Positions 49,534 through 58,240 of a stretch of DNA of 64,000 bases are shown here, piece after piece. The translations under genes were made by a program, and so were the position numbers. This stretch comes from Pseudomonas rhodesiae (lineage in GTDB: Bacteria; Pseudomonadota; Gammaproteobacteria; Pseudomonadales; Pseudomonadaceae): positions 310,001-374,000 of the forward strand of contig NZ_VFEU01000001.1 in the NCBI RefSeq assembly GCF_007858255.1, read 5' to 3'. Every line of letters starts with the position of its first letter. The stretch's first letter is position 1. The notes under the pieces were generated by a model, which worked only from the letters and a program-made list of their open reading frames with translations, did no database searches and had not been told where the DNA came from.

Positions 49534-52500
49534 GTGTCGATTCATGTCGCGTTGCACCACGTTACGCATTACCGCTACGACCGTGCTGTCGAACTCGGCC
49601 CGCAAATTGTGCGCTTGCGCCCGGCGGCCCACAGCCGTACGCGGATTTTGTCCTATGCGCTGAAAGTGCTGCCCGAGCAGCACTTCATCAATTGGCAACA
49701 AGACCCCCAGGGCAATTACCTGGCGCGCCTGGTGTTTCCGGAAAAAACCGCCGAACTGCGCATTGAAGTCGATCTGGTCGCCGAGATGGCGGTGTTCAAC
49801 CCGTTCGACTTTTTTCTTGAGCCCTACGCCGAAAACATTCCCTTCAATTACGCCGCCGACGAGCAGCGCGAGCTGGCGCCGTACTTGGAAACCCTGCCGT
49901 TGACGCCGAAGTTCGCTGCTTACCTGGCCGGTATCGACCGCACGCCGCTGCCGGCGGTGGACTTTCTGGTGGGCCTCAATCAACGCCTGGCGGCGGACAT
50001 CGGCTATCTGATCCGCATGGAACCCGGTGTGCAGACCCCGGAATTCACTTTGGAAAACGCCTCGGGTTCGTGCCGCGACTCGGCCTGGCTGCTGGTGCAA
50101 CTGTTGCGCAACCTGGGGCTGGCGGCGCGGTTTGTCTCGGGTTATCTGATCCAGCTCACCGCCGACCTCAAAGCCCTGGACGGGCCGTCCGGCACCGATG
50201 TGGATTTCACTGACCTGCACGCCTGGTGTGAGGTGTACTTGCCTGGTGCCGGCTGGATCGGCCTGGATGCCACCTCCGGCCTGTTCGCGGGGGAAGGGCA
50301 TATTCCGTTGGCCTGTAGCCCCGATCCTTCCTCTGCCGCACCGATCAGTGGGCTGGTGGAGCCTTGCGAGTGCGAGTTTGCCCATGAAATGTCGGTGGAG
50401 CGGATCTGGGAGGCGCCACGCGTCACCAAGCCTTACACCGAAGAGCAGTGGCACGCGATCCAGGCCCTGGGCCGGCAGATCGACGGCGACCTGCTCAAGC
50501 ACGACGTGCGCCTGACCATGGGCGGCGAACCGACCTTCGTGTCCATCGACGACCCCGACGGCGCCGAGTGGAACACCGCCGCGCTGGGGCCGGACAAACG
50601 GCGCCTGTCCGCCCAGTTGTTCCAGCGCATGCGCCAGCACTACGCGCCCCAGGGCCTGGTGCACTTCGGCCAAGGCAAGTGGTACCCCGGCGAACAACTG
50701 CCGCGCTGGTCGCTCAATTGCTATTGGCGTCGCGACGGCGTGCCGATCTGGCACAACAGCGCACTGATCGCCGACGAGCAGCAGGACTACGGCGCCAACG
50801 ACGAGTTGGCTGGGCGCTTCCTGGCCAGCGTCGCCGAGCGCCTCAAATTGCCGGCGCGTTTCGTGTTCCCGGCCTTCGAGGATAATTTTTATTACCTGTG
50901 GCGCGAAGGTGCGCTGCCGCGGAACGTCACGGCCCAAGACCCGCGACTCAGCGACGAACTGGAACGCGAGCGCCTGCGCAAAGTGTTCAGCCAGGGTTTG
51001 GATAAAGTCATCGGCCATGTGCTGCCGCTGGCGCGCACGGCGGCCAATGACCGCTGGCAGAGCGGGCGCTGGTACCTGCGCGATACCCATTGCCGGTTGG
51101 TGCCGGGGGACTCGCCCCTGGGCTACCGCCTGCCATTGGCGTCGCAGCCCTGGGTGACGGCAGCGGAGTATCCGTTCGTGCACCCCACAGACCCTAACCA
51201 GGATCTGCCGGAACTGCCGGATAATGCGCAGCTGCACAACCACGCCGAGCCGGCCCCCAACGACGAGCGCGTGCCGCAGGTGGACGAATCCGCCGATTGG
51301 CTGACCCGCACCGCGCTGTGCGCCGAGGCTCGCGAAGGGCGGCTGTACCTGTTTATGCCGCCGCTGGAGCGCGTGGAAGATTATCTGGAACTGGTCGCCG
51401 CCATCGAAGCCAGCGCAGAAGAACTGCATTGCCCGCTGCTGCTGGAAGGCTACGAACCACCGGCCGATACGCGGCTGAGCAACTTCCGGGTCACGCCGGA
51501 CCCGGGCGTGATCGAGGTCAACGTGCAACCGTCCGCCACTTGGGACGAGTTGGTGGAGCGCACCGAGTTTCTCTACGAAGAGGCGCGACAAACCCGACTG
51601 ACCACGGAAAAATTCATGATCGACGGGCGCCACACCGGCACCGGCGGCGGCAACCACTTCGTACTCGGCGGCGCCACGCCCAAGGATTCGCCGTTCTTGC
51701 GTCGTCCGGATCTGCTGCGCAGCCTGATCAGTTACTGGCATAACCACCCGTCGTTGTCTTACCTGTTTTCCGGGCTGTTTATCGGCCCCACGTCCCAGGC
51801 GCCGCGGGTGGACGAAGCGCGCAACGATGCGCTGTACGAGCTGGAGATCGCCTTCGCGCAAATGCCCGAACCCGGTGAGGAATGCCCGCCGTGGCAGGTC
51901 GACCGCCTGCTGCGCAACCTGCTGATCGATGTCACGGGCAATACCCACCGCGCCGAGTTCTGTATCGACAAACTCTACTCCCCCGACGGCGCCACCGGTC
52001 GTCTGGGCCTGTTGGAACTGCGTGCCTTTGAAATGCCGCCCCATGCGCGCATGAGCCTGACCCAGCAGTTGCTGCTGCGCGCCTTGGTCGCGCGGTTCTG
52101 GCGTGAACCCTATGCCCCGGCCAAGCTGGCGCGCTGGGGCACCGAGCTGCATGACCGTTTCCTGCTGCCGCACTTTATCGAGCAGGACTTTGCCGACGTC
52201 ATCGTCGAACTCAATGCCGCCGGGTATCCGCTGCGGGCTGAATGGTTTGCCGCGCACTTGGAGTTTCGTTTTCCCAAGGTCGGCGACTATGCCGTCAGCG
52301 GTATCGAGCTGGAATTGCGTCAGGCCCTGGAACCCTGGCATGTGCTGGGCGAAGAGGGCGCGGCAGGCGGCACGGTGCGGTATGTGGATTCGTCCCTGGA
52401 ACGCCTGCAAGTGAAGCTCACCGGCCTGCCGCCGCAACGATACCTGTTGACCTGCAACGGCATCCCGGTGCCGCTGCAACCCACTGGTCGTGTCGGTGAG

Positions 52501-52824
52501 TTCGTCGCGGGTGTGCGCTACCGCGCCTGGCAACCGGCCAACTGCCTGCAACCGACCATCCCGGTGCATGCGCCGCTGGTGTTCGACCTGCTCGACACCT
52601 GGATGCAGCGCTCGCTGGGCGGCTGCCAGTACCATGTTGCGCATCCGGGCGGGCGCAATTACGACAGCTTGCCGGTGAATGCCAACGAGGCGGAGAGCCG
52701 GCGCATGGCGCGGTTTTTCCGGCTCGGCCATACACCCGGAAAGCTCCCCGTACCGACCATCGTGATCAACGATGAATTACCGATGACCCTGGATCTACGA
52801 CGCTTTGCCAATAAGAATGACTGA
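49534..52824 (+). CDS. Transglutaminase-like protease / DUF2126 protein
   Basis: 1096 residues. N-terminal bacterial transglutaminase domain 'HVTHYRYDRAVELGPQIVRL' at 7-26 and core with Cys180 (GSCRDSAW), His229 (DLHAWCEV) and Asp245 (GLDATSG), the complete triad. The rest (about 300-1096) is the large DUF2126 region, with TMGGEPTFVSIDD (about 328-340), VNVQPSATWDELVERTEFLY and GGGNHFVLGG. GTG start at 49534 after CAGGAGG. No signal peptide, so cytoplasmic. First gene of a three-gene cluster with an ATP-grasp/alpha-E fusion and a second transglutaminase. Confidence 0.88.
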   Translation: MSIHVALHHVTHYRYDRAVELGPQIVRLRPAAHSRTRILSYALKVLPEQHFINWQQDPQGNYLARLVFPEKTAELRIEVDLVAEMAVFNPFDFFLEPYAENIPFNYAADEQRELAPYLETLPLTPKFAAYLAGIDRTPLPAVDFLVGLNQRLAADIGYLIRMEPGVQTPEFTLENASGSCRDSAWLLVQLLRNLGLAARFVSGYLIQLTADLKALDGPSGTDVDFTDLHAWCEVYLPGAGWIGLDATSGLFAGEGHIPLACSPDPSSAAPISGLVEPCECEFAHEMSVERIWEAPRVTKPYTEEQWHAIQALGRQIDGDLLKHDVRLTMGGEPTFVSIDDPDGAEWNTAALGPDKRRLSAQLFQRMRQHYAPQGLVHFGQGKWYPGEQLPRWSLNCYWRRDGVPIWHNSALIADEQQDYGANDELAGRFLASVAERLKLPARFVFPAFEDNFYYLWREGALPRNVTAQDPRLSDELERERLRKVFSQGLDKVIGHVLPLARTAANDRWQSGRWYLRDTHCRLVPGDSPLGYRLPLASQPWVTAAEYPFVHPTDPNQDLPELPDNAQLHNHAEPAPNDERVPQVDESADWLTRTALCAEAREGRLYLFMPPLERVEDYLELVAAIEASAEELHCPLLLEGYEPPADTRLSNFRVTPDPGVIEVNVQPSATWDELVERTEFLYEEARQTRLTTEKFMIDGRHTGTGGGNHFVLGGATPKDSPFLRRPDLLRSLISYWHNHPSLSYLFSGLFIGPTSQAPRVDEARNDALYELEIAFAQMPEPGEECPPWQVDRLLRNLLIDVTGNTHRAEFCIDKLYSPDGATGRLGLLELRAFEMPPHARMSLTQQLLLRALVARFWREPYAPAKLARWGTELHDRFLLPHFIEQDFADVIVELNAAGYPLRAEWFAAHLEFRFPKVGDYAVSGIELELRQALEPWHVLGEEGAAGGTVRYVDSSLERLQVKLTGLPPQRYLLTCNGIPVPLQPTGRVGEFVAGVRYRAWQPANCLQPTIPVHAPLVFDLLDTWMQRSLGGCQYHVAHPGGRNYDSLPVNANEAESRRMARFFRLGHTPGKLPVPTIVINDELPMTLDLRRFANKND

Positions 52825-52835
52825 CTGCGATTGAA

Positions 52836-52862
52836 GGTGGGAGGGCCCAGCTCCCGCCCACC
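52836..52862. repeat. Hairpin / REP-like relic between transglutaminase and ATP-grasp genes
   Basis: GGTGGGAGGGCCCAGCTCCC... with CCCACC closing the stem; resembles a decayed REP arm. No U-run, so read-through into the next gene is plausible. Confidence 0.4.
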
Positions 52863-52918
52863 GTTGATTGCAATGAATCTGAGTTAATCTGAGCCCCTTT
52901 GCCTCTGCCGAGCGTTCC

Positions 52919-55405
52919 ATGTCCGACTTGCTCGACCGTTACCCGCTAACCGCGGGCACTTATCATGAATTGCTGGACGACAGCGGTGTAGTGCGTGCCC
53001 ATTGGCGACGCCTGCTCGATCACCTGCAGCGCAGCACCCCGGCGCAGCTGGCCCAGCGTCAGGCGCTGTTGACCCGGCAGATCCAGGAAAACGGCGTGAC
53101 CTACAACGTCTACGCCGACCCTAAAGGCGCCGACCGCCCATGGGAATTGGACCTGCTGCCCCATGTGCTGGCCTTTGACGAGTGGCAGCACCTGGCGGCC
53201 GGTATCGCCCAGCGTGCGCGCTTGCTCAATGCTGTGCTGGCCGATCTGTATGGCCCGCAGCGCTTGATCAAGGAAGGTCTGCTGCCGGCGGAACTGGTGT
53301 TCGGGCATAACAACTTCCTATGGCCGTGCCAGGGCATCCAGCCGCCCGATGGCACGTTTTTGCACCTGTATGCGGTTGACCTGGCGCGCACCCCGGATGG
53401 CCGCTGGTGGGTCACCGCCGACCGCACCCAGGCGCCGTCGGGTGCCGGCTACGCCTTGGAGAACCGCACCATCGTGTCCCGTGCCTTCCCGGACCTGTAC
53501 CGCGACTTGCAGGTGCAGCACCTCACCGGTTTTTTCCGCACACTGCAGGAAACCTTGGCGCGCCAGGCCCCCGGCGATGATCAGACGCCGCTGATCGTGC
53601 TGCTCACCCCAGGGCGTTTCAACGAAAGCTACTTCGAACACCTCTACCTCGCCCGTCAGCTCGGTTACCCGCTGGTGGAGGGGGGCGATCTCACCGTGCG
53701 CGACAGCCGCGTGTTCCTCAAAACCCTCAGTGGCCTGCGCCGCGTGAACGCCATCATGCGCCGCCTGGACGACGACTTTTGCGACCCGCTGGAGCTGCGC
53801 ACCGACTCAGCCCTCGGCGTGCCCGGCCTGCTCGATGCGGTGCGCCAGGGCAATGTGCTGGTGGCCAATGCCCTGGGCAGCGGCGTGCTGGAGTCTCCGG
53901 GTTTGCTGGGCTTTCTGCCGAAAATCAACCAGTTTTTGTTTGGCGAAGAACTGATCCTGCCGTCCATCGCCACTTGGTGGTGCGGCGAGGCGCCAGTGCT
54001 TGCCGAAGCCTTGGAAAAACTGCCGGAGTTGCTGATCAAACCGGCATTTGCCTCGCAGAGTTTTACCCCCGTGTTTGGCCGCGATCTGGATGATGCGCAG
54101 CGCCAGGCCCTGACCGAACGCATGCGCGCGCGCCCTTACGCGTACGTGGCCCAGGAGCTGGCGCAACTGTCCCAGGCGCCGGTGTGGCACACCGAAGAGG
54201 ATCACCTGCAACACCGTGCCATCGGCATGCGTGTGTATGCCGTGGCCAGCGACGACGGCTATCGCGTGCTGCCTGGCGGCCTGACGCGCGTCGCCGCCGA
54301 GGCCGATGCCGAGGTGGTGTCGATGCAGCGCGGTGGCGCGAGCAAAGACACCTGGGTGCTCGGCGAGCGGGCGCCCGGCGGCGAACAGTGGCGCGCACAA
54401 CGTTCCATCGGCGCCCATGATCTGGTGCGCCGCGACCCGTATCTGCCCTCGCGGGTGGTGGAAAACCTGTTCTGGTTCGGCCGGTATTGCGAGCGCTGCG
54501 ATGACAGCGCGCGCTGGCTGCGGATCGTGCTGGCGCGCTATGTCGACGGCGACGACCCGCTGGCGTTGCAGGCGGCGGTGGAACTGGGCGAGAACTTGCG
54601 CTTGTTGCCGGAGGAGGGCGACCTGCCCGAGCGTCTGCTGGCCGCGTTGCTGGGTGACGACTGGCCGTCGAGCCTGCGCGCCAACCTGCAACGCTTGCAG
54701 TGGGCGGCGTCCCAGGTGCGCGGCAAGTTGTCCCGGGAAAACTGGCAGGCCCTGGTGGAGCTGCAGCGCGAAGCCTTGGAGTTGGAGCGCGAAACGGCGG
54801 ACTTCGGCGAGTTGCTGGACTTTCTCAACCGCCTGGTGATGTCCCTCGCGGCGCTGTCCGGGTTCGCCCTGGACGACATGACTCGCGATGAAGGCTGGCG
54901 CTTCTTGATGATGGGGCGGCGCATCGAGCGCCTGCAGTTTCTCAGCAGCAGCCTTGCGGCGTTTCTGCGCGGCGTGGCGGTGTTCGATCAGGCGGGGCTG
55001 GAATGGTTGCTGGAATTGGGCAATAGCAGCATCACCTACCGCTCGCGCTACCTGGCGGTGCCGCAACTGATCCCGGTGCTCGACCTGTTGCTGCTGGACG
55101 AGCAGAACCCCCATGCGGTGTTGTTCCAGCTCAAACTGGTGAGCCGCACCTTGCGGCGGCTCAACGACGACTTTGGCGTGCCGCGAGAAACCGGCCTGGG
55201 GCCGTTGGTGGAGCGCCTTACACGCTTCGACCTGAGTTGCCTGGAGAACCCGCTGTTCGGCGAGTCCGGCGTACGCGCCGCGCTGGATGGCCTGGCCGAC
55301 CTGCTGCAAGCGGTGGCCGATGAGAGTGGGCAAGTGTCGGATCGCCTGGCACTGCGCCACTTTGCCCATGTGGATGATGTGAGCCAGCAAACGGTGTCGC
55401 TGTGA
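52919..55405 (+). CDS. Circularly permuted ATP-grasp fused to alpha-E domain
   Basis: 828 residues. N-terminal half (about 1-475) is a circularly permuted ATP-grasp (DUF404/DUF407): ENGVTYNVYADP, FGHNNFLWPCQGIQPPDG, LENRTIVSRAFPDLY, LTPGRFNESYFEHLYLARQLG, EGGDLTVRDSRVFLKTLSG and KPAFASQSFTPVFGR. The C-terminal half (about 495-828) is an all-helical alpha-E (DUF403) domain starting near LPSRVVENLFWFGRYCERCD. In many bacteria these are separate genes; here they are fused. Predicted to form amide bonds between small acids or peptides. ATG 52919. Its stop overlaps the next start (TGATG). Confidence 0.88.
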   Translation: MSDLLDRYPLTAGTYHELLDDSGVVRAHWRRLLDHLQRSTPAQLAQRQALLTRQIQENGVTYNVYADPKGADRPWELDLLPHVLAFDEWQHLAAGIAQRARLLNAVLADLYGPQRLIKEGLLPAELVFGHNNFLWPCQGIQPPDGTFLHLYAVDLARTPDGRWWVTADRTQAPSGAGYALENRTIVSRAFPDLYRDLQVQHLTGFFRTLQETLARQAPGDDQTPLIVLLTPGRFNESYFEHLYLARQLGYPLVEGGDLTVRDSRVFLKTLSGLRRVNAIMRRLDDDFCDPLELRTDSALGVPGLLDAVRQGNVLVANALGSGVLESPGLLGFLPKINQFLFGEELILPSIATWWCGEAPVLAEALEKLPELLIKPAFASQSFTPVFGRDLDDAQRQALTERMRARPYAYVAQELAQLSQAPVWHTEEDHLQHRAIGMRVYAVASDDGYRVLPGGLTRVAAEADAEVVSMQRGGASKDTWVLGERAPGGEQWRAQRSIGAHDLVRRDPYLPSRVVENLFWFGRYCERCDDSARWLRIVLARYVDGDDPLALQAAVELGENLRLLPEEGDLPERLLAALLGDDWPSSLRANLQRLQWAASQVRGKLSRENWQALVELQREALELERETADFGELLDFLNRLVMSLAALSGFALDDMTRDEGWRFLMMGRRIERLQFLSSSLAAFLRGVAVFDQAGLEWLLELGNSSITYRSRYLAVPQLIPVLDLLLLDEQNPHAVLFQLKLVSRTLRRLNDDFGVPRETGLGPLVERLTRFDLSCLENPLFGESGVRAALDGLADLLQAVADESGQVSDRLALRHFAHVDDVSQQTVSL

Positions 55406-56295
55406 TGAGTGCGCGCTATCAGATTTTCCACGATACCCATTACCACTACGACAGCCCGGTGTCCCTGGCCCAGCAGTTGGCGCATCTGTGGCCGCGTGCG
55501 TGTGAGTGGCAACGCTGCAGCGCGCAACAGTTGGATATCAGCCCGTCGCCGTCTTCACGCCGCGATGAGTTGGACGTGTTCGGCAACCCCATCACGCGCC
55601 TGGCGTTCGAGCGGCCCCATGACGAGCTGCTGGTCAATGCCGGATTGACCGTGGAAGTGCTGGCGCGCCCGGCGCCGGATTTCGCCCGGTCACCCGCCTG
55701 GGATCAGACCCGCGACAGCCTGACCTACAGCAGTCGCCCGATGTCGCCCGAGGTGATCGAAGCGTGCCGTTATCGCTTCGAGTCGCCCTATGTGCATTTG
55801 AAACACACCTTCGTCGATTTTTCGGAAAGCTGTTTTGCGCCGGGGCGGCCATTGCTGATGGGCGTGCAGGCGTTGATGCAGAAGATCTTCAGCGAATTCA
55901 CCTTCGATGCCGAAGCCACCCAGGTCGCTACTCCGCTGGTGGAGGTGCTGGAACGCCGTCGCGGCGTGTGCCAGGACTTCGCCCACCTGATGCTTGCGTG
56001 CCTGCGCTCCCGTGGCCTGGCGGCGCGTTATATCAGCGGCTACCTGCTCACCCAGCCGCCACCCGGCCAGCCACGTCTGATCGGCGCCGATGCGTCCCAT
56101 GCGTGGGTTTCTGTGTATTGCCCGGTGTCGGGCTGGGTGGATTTCGATCCGACAAATAACGTACAGCCGGCACTGGAGCACATTACCCTGGCCTGGGGCC
56201 GGGATTTTTCCGATGTGTCGCCGTTGCGTGGGGTGATTCTGGGGGGAGGGAGCCATGACCCGGAAGTGCGGGTGACGGTGATGCCGCTGGAGTAA
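55405..56295 (+). CDS. Transglutaminase-like protein (second of cluster)
   Basis: 296 residues: N-terminal transglutaminase-N domain (YQIFHDTHYHYDSPVSLAQQ) and core with Cys189 (RRGVCQDFAH), His232 (ASHAWVSVY) and Asp248 (VDFDPTNN). No signal peptide. Start ATG 55405 overlapping the previous stop. Most likely a peptidase-like partner of the ATP-grasp/alpha-E enzyme. Confidence 0.9.
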   Translation: MSARYQIFHDTHYHYDSPVSLAQQLAHLWPRACEWQRCSAQQLDISPSPSSRRDELDVFGNPITRLAFERPHDELLVNAGLTVEVLARPAPDFARSPAWDQTRDSLTYSSRPMSPEVIEACRYRFESPYVHLKHTFVDFSESCFAPGRPLLMGVQALMQKIFSEFTFDAEATQVATPLVEVLERRRGVCQDFAHLMLACLRSRGLAARYISGYLLTQPPPGQPRLIGADASHAWVSVYCPVSGWVDFDPTNNVQPALEHITLAWGRDFSDVSPLRGVILGGGSHDPEVRVTVMPLE

Positions 56296-56341
56296 CGGTG
56301 GATTGTGGTGAACAGGGCGGGCCTGTTCACCACAAAGAAAA

Positions 56342-56524
56342 TTATTCAGCCGGATCTTTTGGTGTTTCGGTCTCGTCGCTCGTTTCTTCACCATCGGCAT
56401 CCGGGTTCAGCGCGCCGGCTTCTTCATCGGCGGCGGCTTTCTTGCGTTGCAGCTTTTCCTCTTTCTTCTGTTCCTTGGCCAAGTCTCTCTGACGTTTGGC
56501 GAAGGAGTAATTAGGTTTGGCCAT
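56342..56524 (-). CDS. Small charged protein, unknown function
   Basis: 60 residues from ATG 56524 with AGAGGA seven bases upstream. First half strongly basic and helical (KRQRDLAKEQKKEEKLQRKK, 10-29), second half acidic (DADGEETSDETETPKD). No TM or signal. Small proteins starting MAKPNYSFAKRQRDLAKEQ are common in Pseudomonas but have no assigned role that I know. The frame continues upstream to 56584, without a better start. Confidence 0.75.
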   Translation of the reverse strand: MAKPNYSFAKRQRDLAKEQKKEEKLQRKKAAADEEAGALNPDADGEETSDETETPKDPAE

Positions 56525-56612
56525 GGGCAATCCTCTAGGGTCGAAGGTGAGGGTGGGCGGCACGCGGCTGCCTCGGGTCGCCATGGTAGCAGCTTAGCAG
56601 CGCGCTTGGCCT

Positions 56613-56669
56613 TCACTTACCGCAGGCGTAGGCGGCCAGCAGGCCGTTGAACAGTTGGTTGAGGCGCAT
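56613..56669 (-). CDS. Candidate 18-residue small protein
   Basis: ATG at 56669 encodes MRLNQLFNGLLAAYACGK and stops at 56613. CTGGAG sits 8 bases upstream as ribosome-binding site. It is amphipathic/hydrophobic in the middle. It lies upstream of, and in the same direction as, the 60-residue charged protein. Could be a small protein, a leader peptide or chance; no homology claimed. Confidence 0.3.
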   Translation of the reverse strand: MRLNQLFNGLLAAYACGK

Positions 56670-56760
56670 GGCTCGGACTCCAGTGGATGAGGGAGCCGAT
56701 CATAAGCAGGCTGCGGCACTTTGGCCGGTTGATTATGTCGATAGGTCTGATAGCCTAAAG

Positions 56761-56813
56761 TTGTATACAATTTGTTGATTCAGATCATAGGAAATCGTGC
56801 CTGTCTCAGGCAC
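56761..56813 (+). promoter_or_regulatory. azu control region: palindrome, ANR box, hairpin
   Basis: TTGTATACAA (56761-56770) is a perfect palindrome of the type bound by GntR-family regulators. TTGATTCAGATCAT (56775-56788) matches the ANR/FNR box TTGAT-N4-ATCAA at 9 of 10 defined positions. GTGCCTG-TCT-CAGGCAC (56797-56813) forms a perfect short hairpin. Azurin genes in Pseudomonas are known to be ANR-dependent. Confidence 0.65.
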
Positions 56814-56856
56814 CCTTGCCGCATCATGCGTTTTTAACCCTGCCTTGGAGATTCAC

Positions 56857-57303
56857 ATGTTTGCCAAAATCGTTGCTGTTTCCCTGCTGACATTGGCCAG
56901 CGGCCAGTTGCTGGCTGCAGAGTGCAAGATTACCGTCGACTCCACTGACCAGATGTCCTTCAACACCAAGGAAATCACGATCGACAAGAGCTGCAAAAAA
57001 TTCACCGTCGAATTGACTCACTCCGGCAGCCTGCCAAAAAACGTCATGGGCCATAACTGGGTGCTGACCAGCGCCGCTGACATGCAGCCGGTCGCGACCG
57101 ATGGCATGGCCGCCGGTATCGAAAAGAACTACCTGAAAGAAGACGACGCCCGCATCATCGCCCACACCAAGATCATCGGTGCCGGCGAGAAAGATTCCGT
57201 GACCTTCGACGTGTCGAAGCTGGCCGCGGGTACTGATTACGCATTCTTCTGCTCGTTCCCAGGCCACATCTCGATGATGAAGGGCACTGTGGTCGTCAAG
57301 TAA
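56857..57303 (+). CDS. azu: Azurin
   Basis: Periplasmic blue-copper electron carrier. 148 residues: signal peptide 1-20 (cleavage LLA|AECK), mature 128 residues. Copper ligands in mature numbering: Gly45 and His46 (GHNW), Cys112, His117 and Met121 ([10 protein letters not shown]). Disulfide partners Cys3 and Cys26 are present. ATG 56857 with TTGGAG upstream. A REP doublet separates it from the convergent nadE. Confidence 0.96.
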   Translation: MFAKIVAVSLLTLASGQLLAAECKITVDSTDQMSFNTKEITIDKSCKKFTVELTHSGSLPKNVMGHNWVLTSAADMQPVATDGMAAGIEKNYLKEDDARIIAHTKIIGAGEKDSVTFDVSKLAAGTDYAFFCSFPGHISMMKGTVVVK

Positions 57304-57318
57304 GCGCGCGTAATCGTT

Positions 57319-57390
57319 CATCGGGGGCAAGCCCCCTCCCACAGTTGACTGTATTCACAATCCAAGGTGGGAGGGGGCTTGCCCCCGATG
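57319..57390. repeat. REPIN (outward type) between azu and nadE
   Basis: CATCGGGGGCAAGCCCCCTC... at 57319 and mirror arm ...GGGGGCTTGCCCCCGATG ending 57390; 72 bp. Lies between convergent genes and may act as a bidirectional terminator or stabiliser. Confidence 0.9.
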
Positions 57391-57409
57391 ACGTTCTGCC
57401 TGGTTCAAC

Positions 57410-58237
57410 TCACGGCGCAAACGGCATGACCCGCTTGTGTTCGGTCTTGCGATACGTCTCGCAGATGATCCTGAACGCCTCTTCCCGCACCGGCTCGCCA
57501 TGCAGGAACGCATCGATCTCAGCGTAAGTCACCCCATGTGACGCCTCATCCGGCTTACCCGGCGACAAGTCTTCCAGGTCGGCGGTCGGCACCTTCTCCA
57601 CCAGGGATTCCGGCGCGCCAAAGTGCCGTGCAATCGCACGTACCTGGTTTTTTACCAGCCCGCTCAACGGCGCCAAGTCGCAGGCCCCGTCGCCGAACTT
57701 GGTGAAAAAGCCCATCACCGCTTCCGCCGCATGGTCGGTACCGATTACCAGGCCGCCCGCCGCACCGGCGATGGTGTACTGCGCCACCATGCGCATCCGC
57801 GCTTTGGTGTTGCCCAACACGAAATCGCGGGACACCGCTGCTTGACCTTCAAACGCCGCCACTTCATTGGCCAGGGCTTTGACCGCCGGGCCGATATTGA
57901 CGGTGTGGCGCTCGTCCGGGTCGATAAAGTCCACTGACGCCTGGGCGTCGATTTCATCGAACTGGGTTTCATAGGGCAGGCGCACGGCGATGAAGCGGTA
58001 GGCCTCGTCGCCGGTGCTGGCGCGCAATTCCTGCATCGCCCGTTGAGCCAGCAGGCCGGCGGTCAGGGAATCGACGCCGCCACTGATGCCCAGCACCAGG
58101 GCCTTGAGCCCGGAGTTGCGCAGGCAGTCCTGAATAAACTTCACGCGCCGCGCCACTTCGGCTTCAAGCGCGGCCTGGTCATTGAATGGCGCTTGGACCT
58201 TGAGCTGCTGCGCAATCTCACGCTGTACGGCTTGCAT
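57410..58237 (-). CDS. nadE: NH3-dependent NAD+ synthetase
   Basis: Amidates deamido-NAD to NAD+ using ammonia. 275 residues, PP-loop SGGVDS at 52-57, [39 protein letters not shown] (split) and [17 protein letters not shown]. No glutaminase domain, so ammonia-dependent. Start ATG 58237, 3 bases from the pncB stop: pncB-nadE operon for NAD salvage. Confidence 0.96.
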   Translation of the reverse strand: MQAVQREIAQQLKVQAPFNDQAALEAEVARRVKFIQDCLRNSGLKALVLGISGGVDSLTAGLLAQRAMQELRASTGDEAYRFIAVRLPYETQFDEIDAQASVDFIDPDERHTVNIGPAVKALANEVAAFEGQAAVSRDFVLGNTKARMRMVAQYTIAGAAGGLVIGTDHAAEAVMGFFTKFGDGACDLAPLSGLVKNQVRAIARHFGAPESLVEKVPTADLEDLSPGKPDEASHGVTYAEIDAFLHGEPVREEAFRIICETYRKTEHKRVMPFAP

Positions 58238-58240
58238 GGT

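Larger units (their letters stand above)
56525..56856. other. Region between the small charged protein and azurin
   Basis: 332 bases. Contains one candidate 18-codon minus-strand reading frame (56613-56669), a 10-bp palindrome TTGTATACAA (56761-56770), an ANR-like box and a perfect 7-bp hairpin (56797-56813). AT content rises sharply from about 56720 on, as expected for a promoter region. Confidence 0.6.

Noticed and set aside
49453..52731. 1092-codon open frame on the minus strand
   Set aside because: It is antisense to the transglutaminase/DUF2126 gene, whose motifs, ribosome-binding site and codon use are real. High GC third positions create long antisense frames here.
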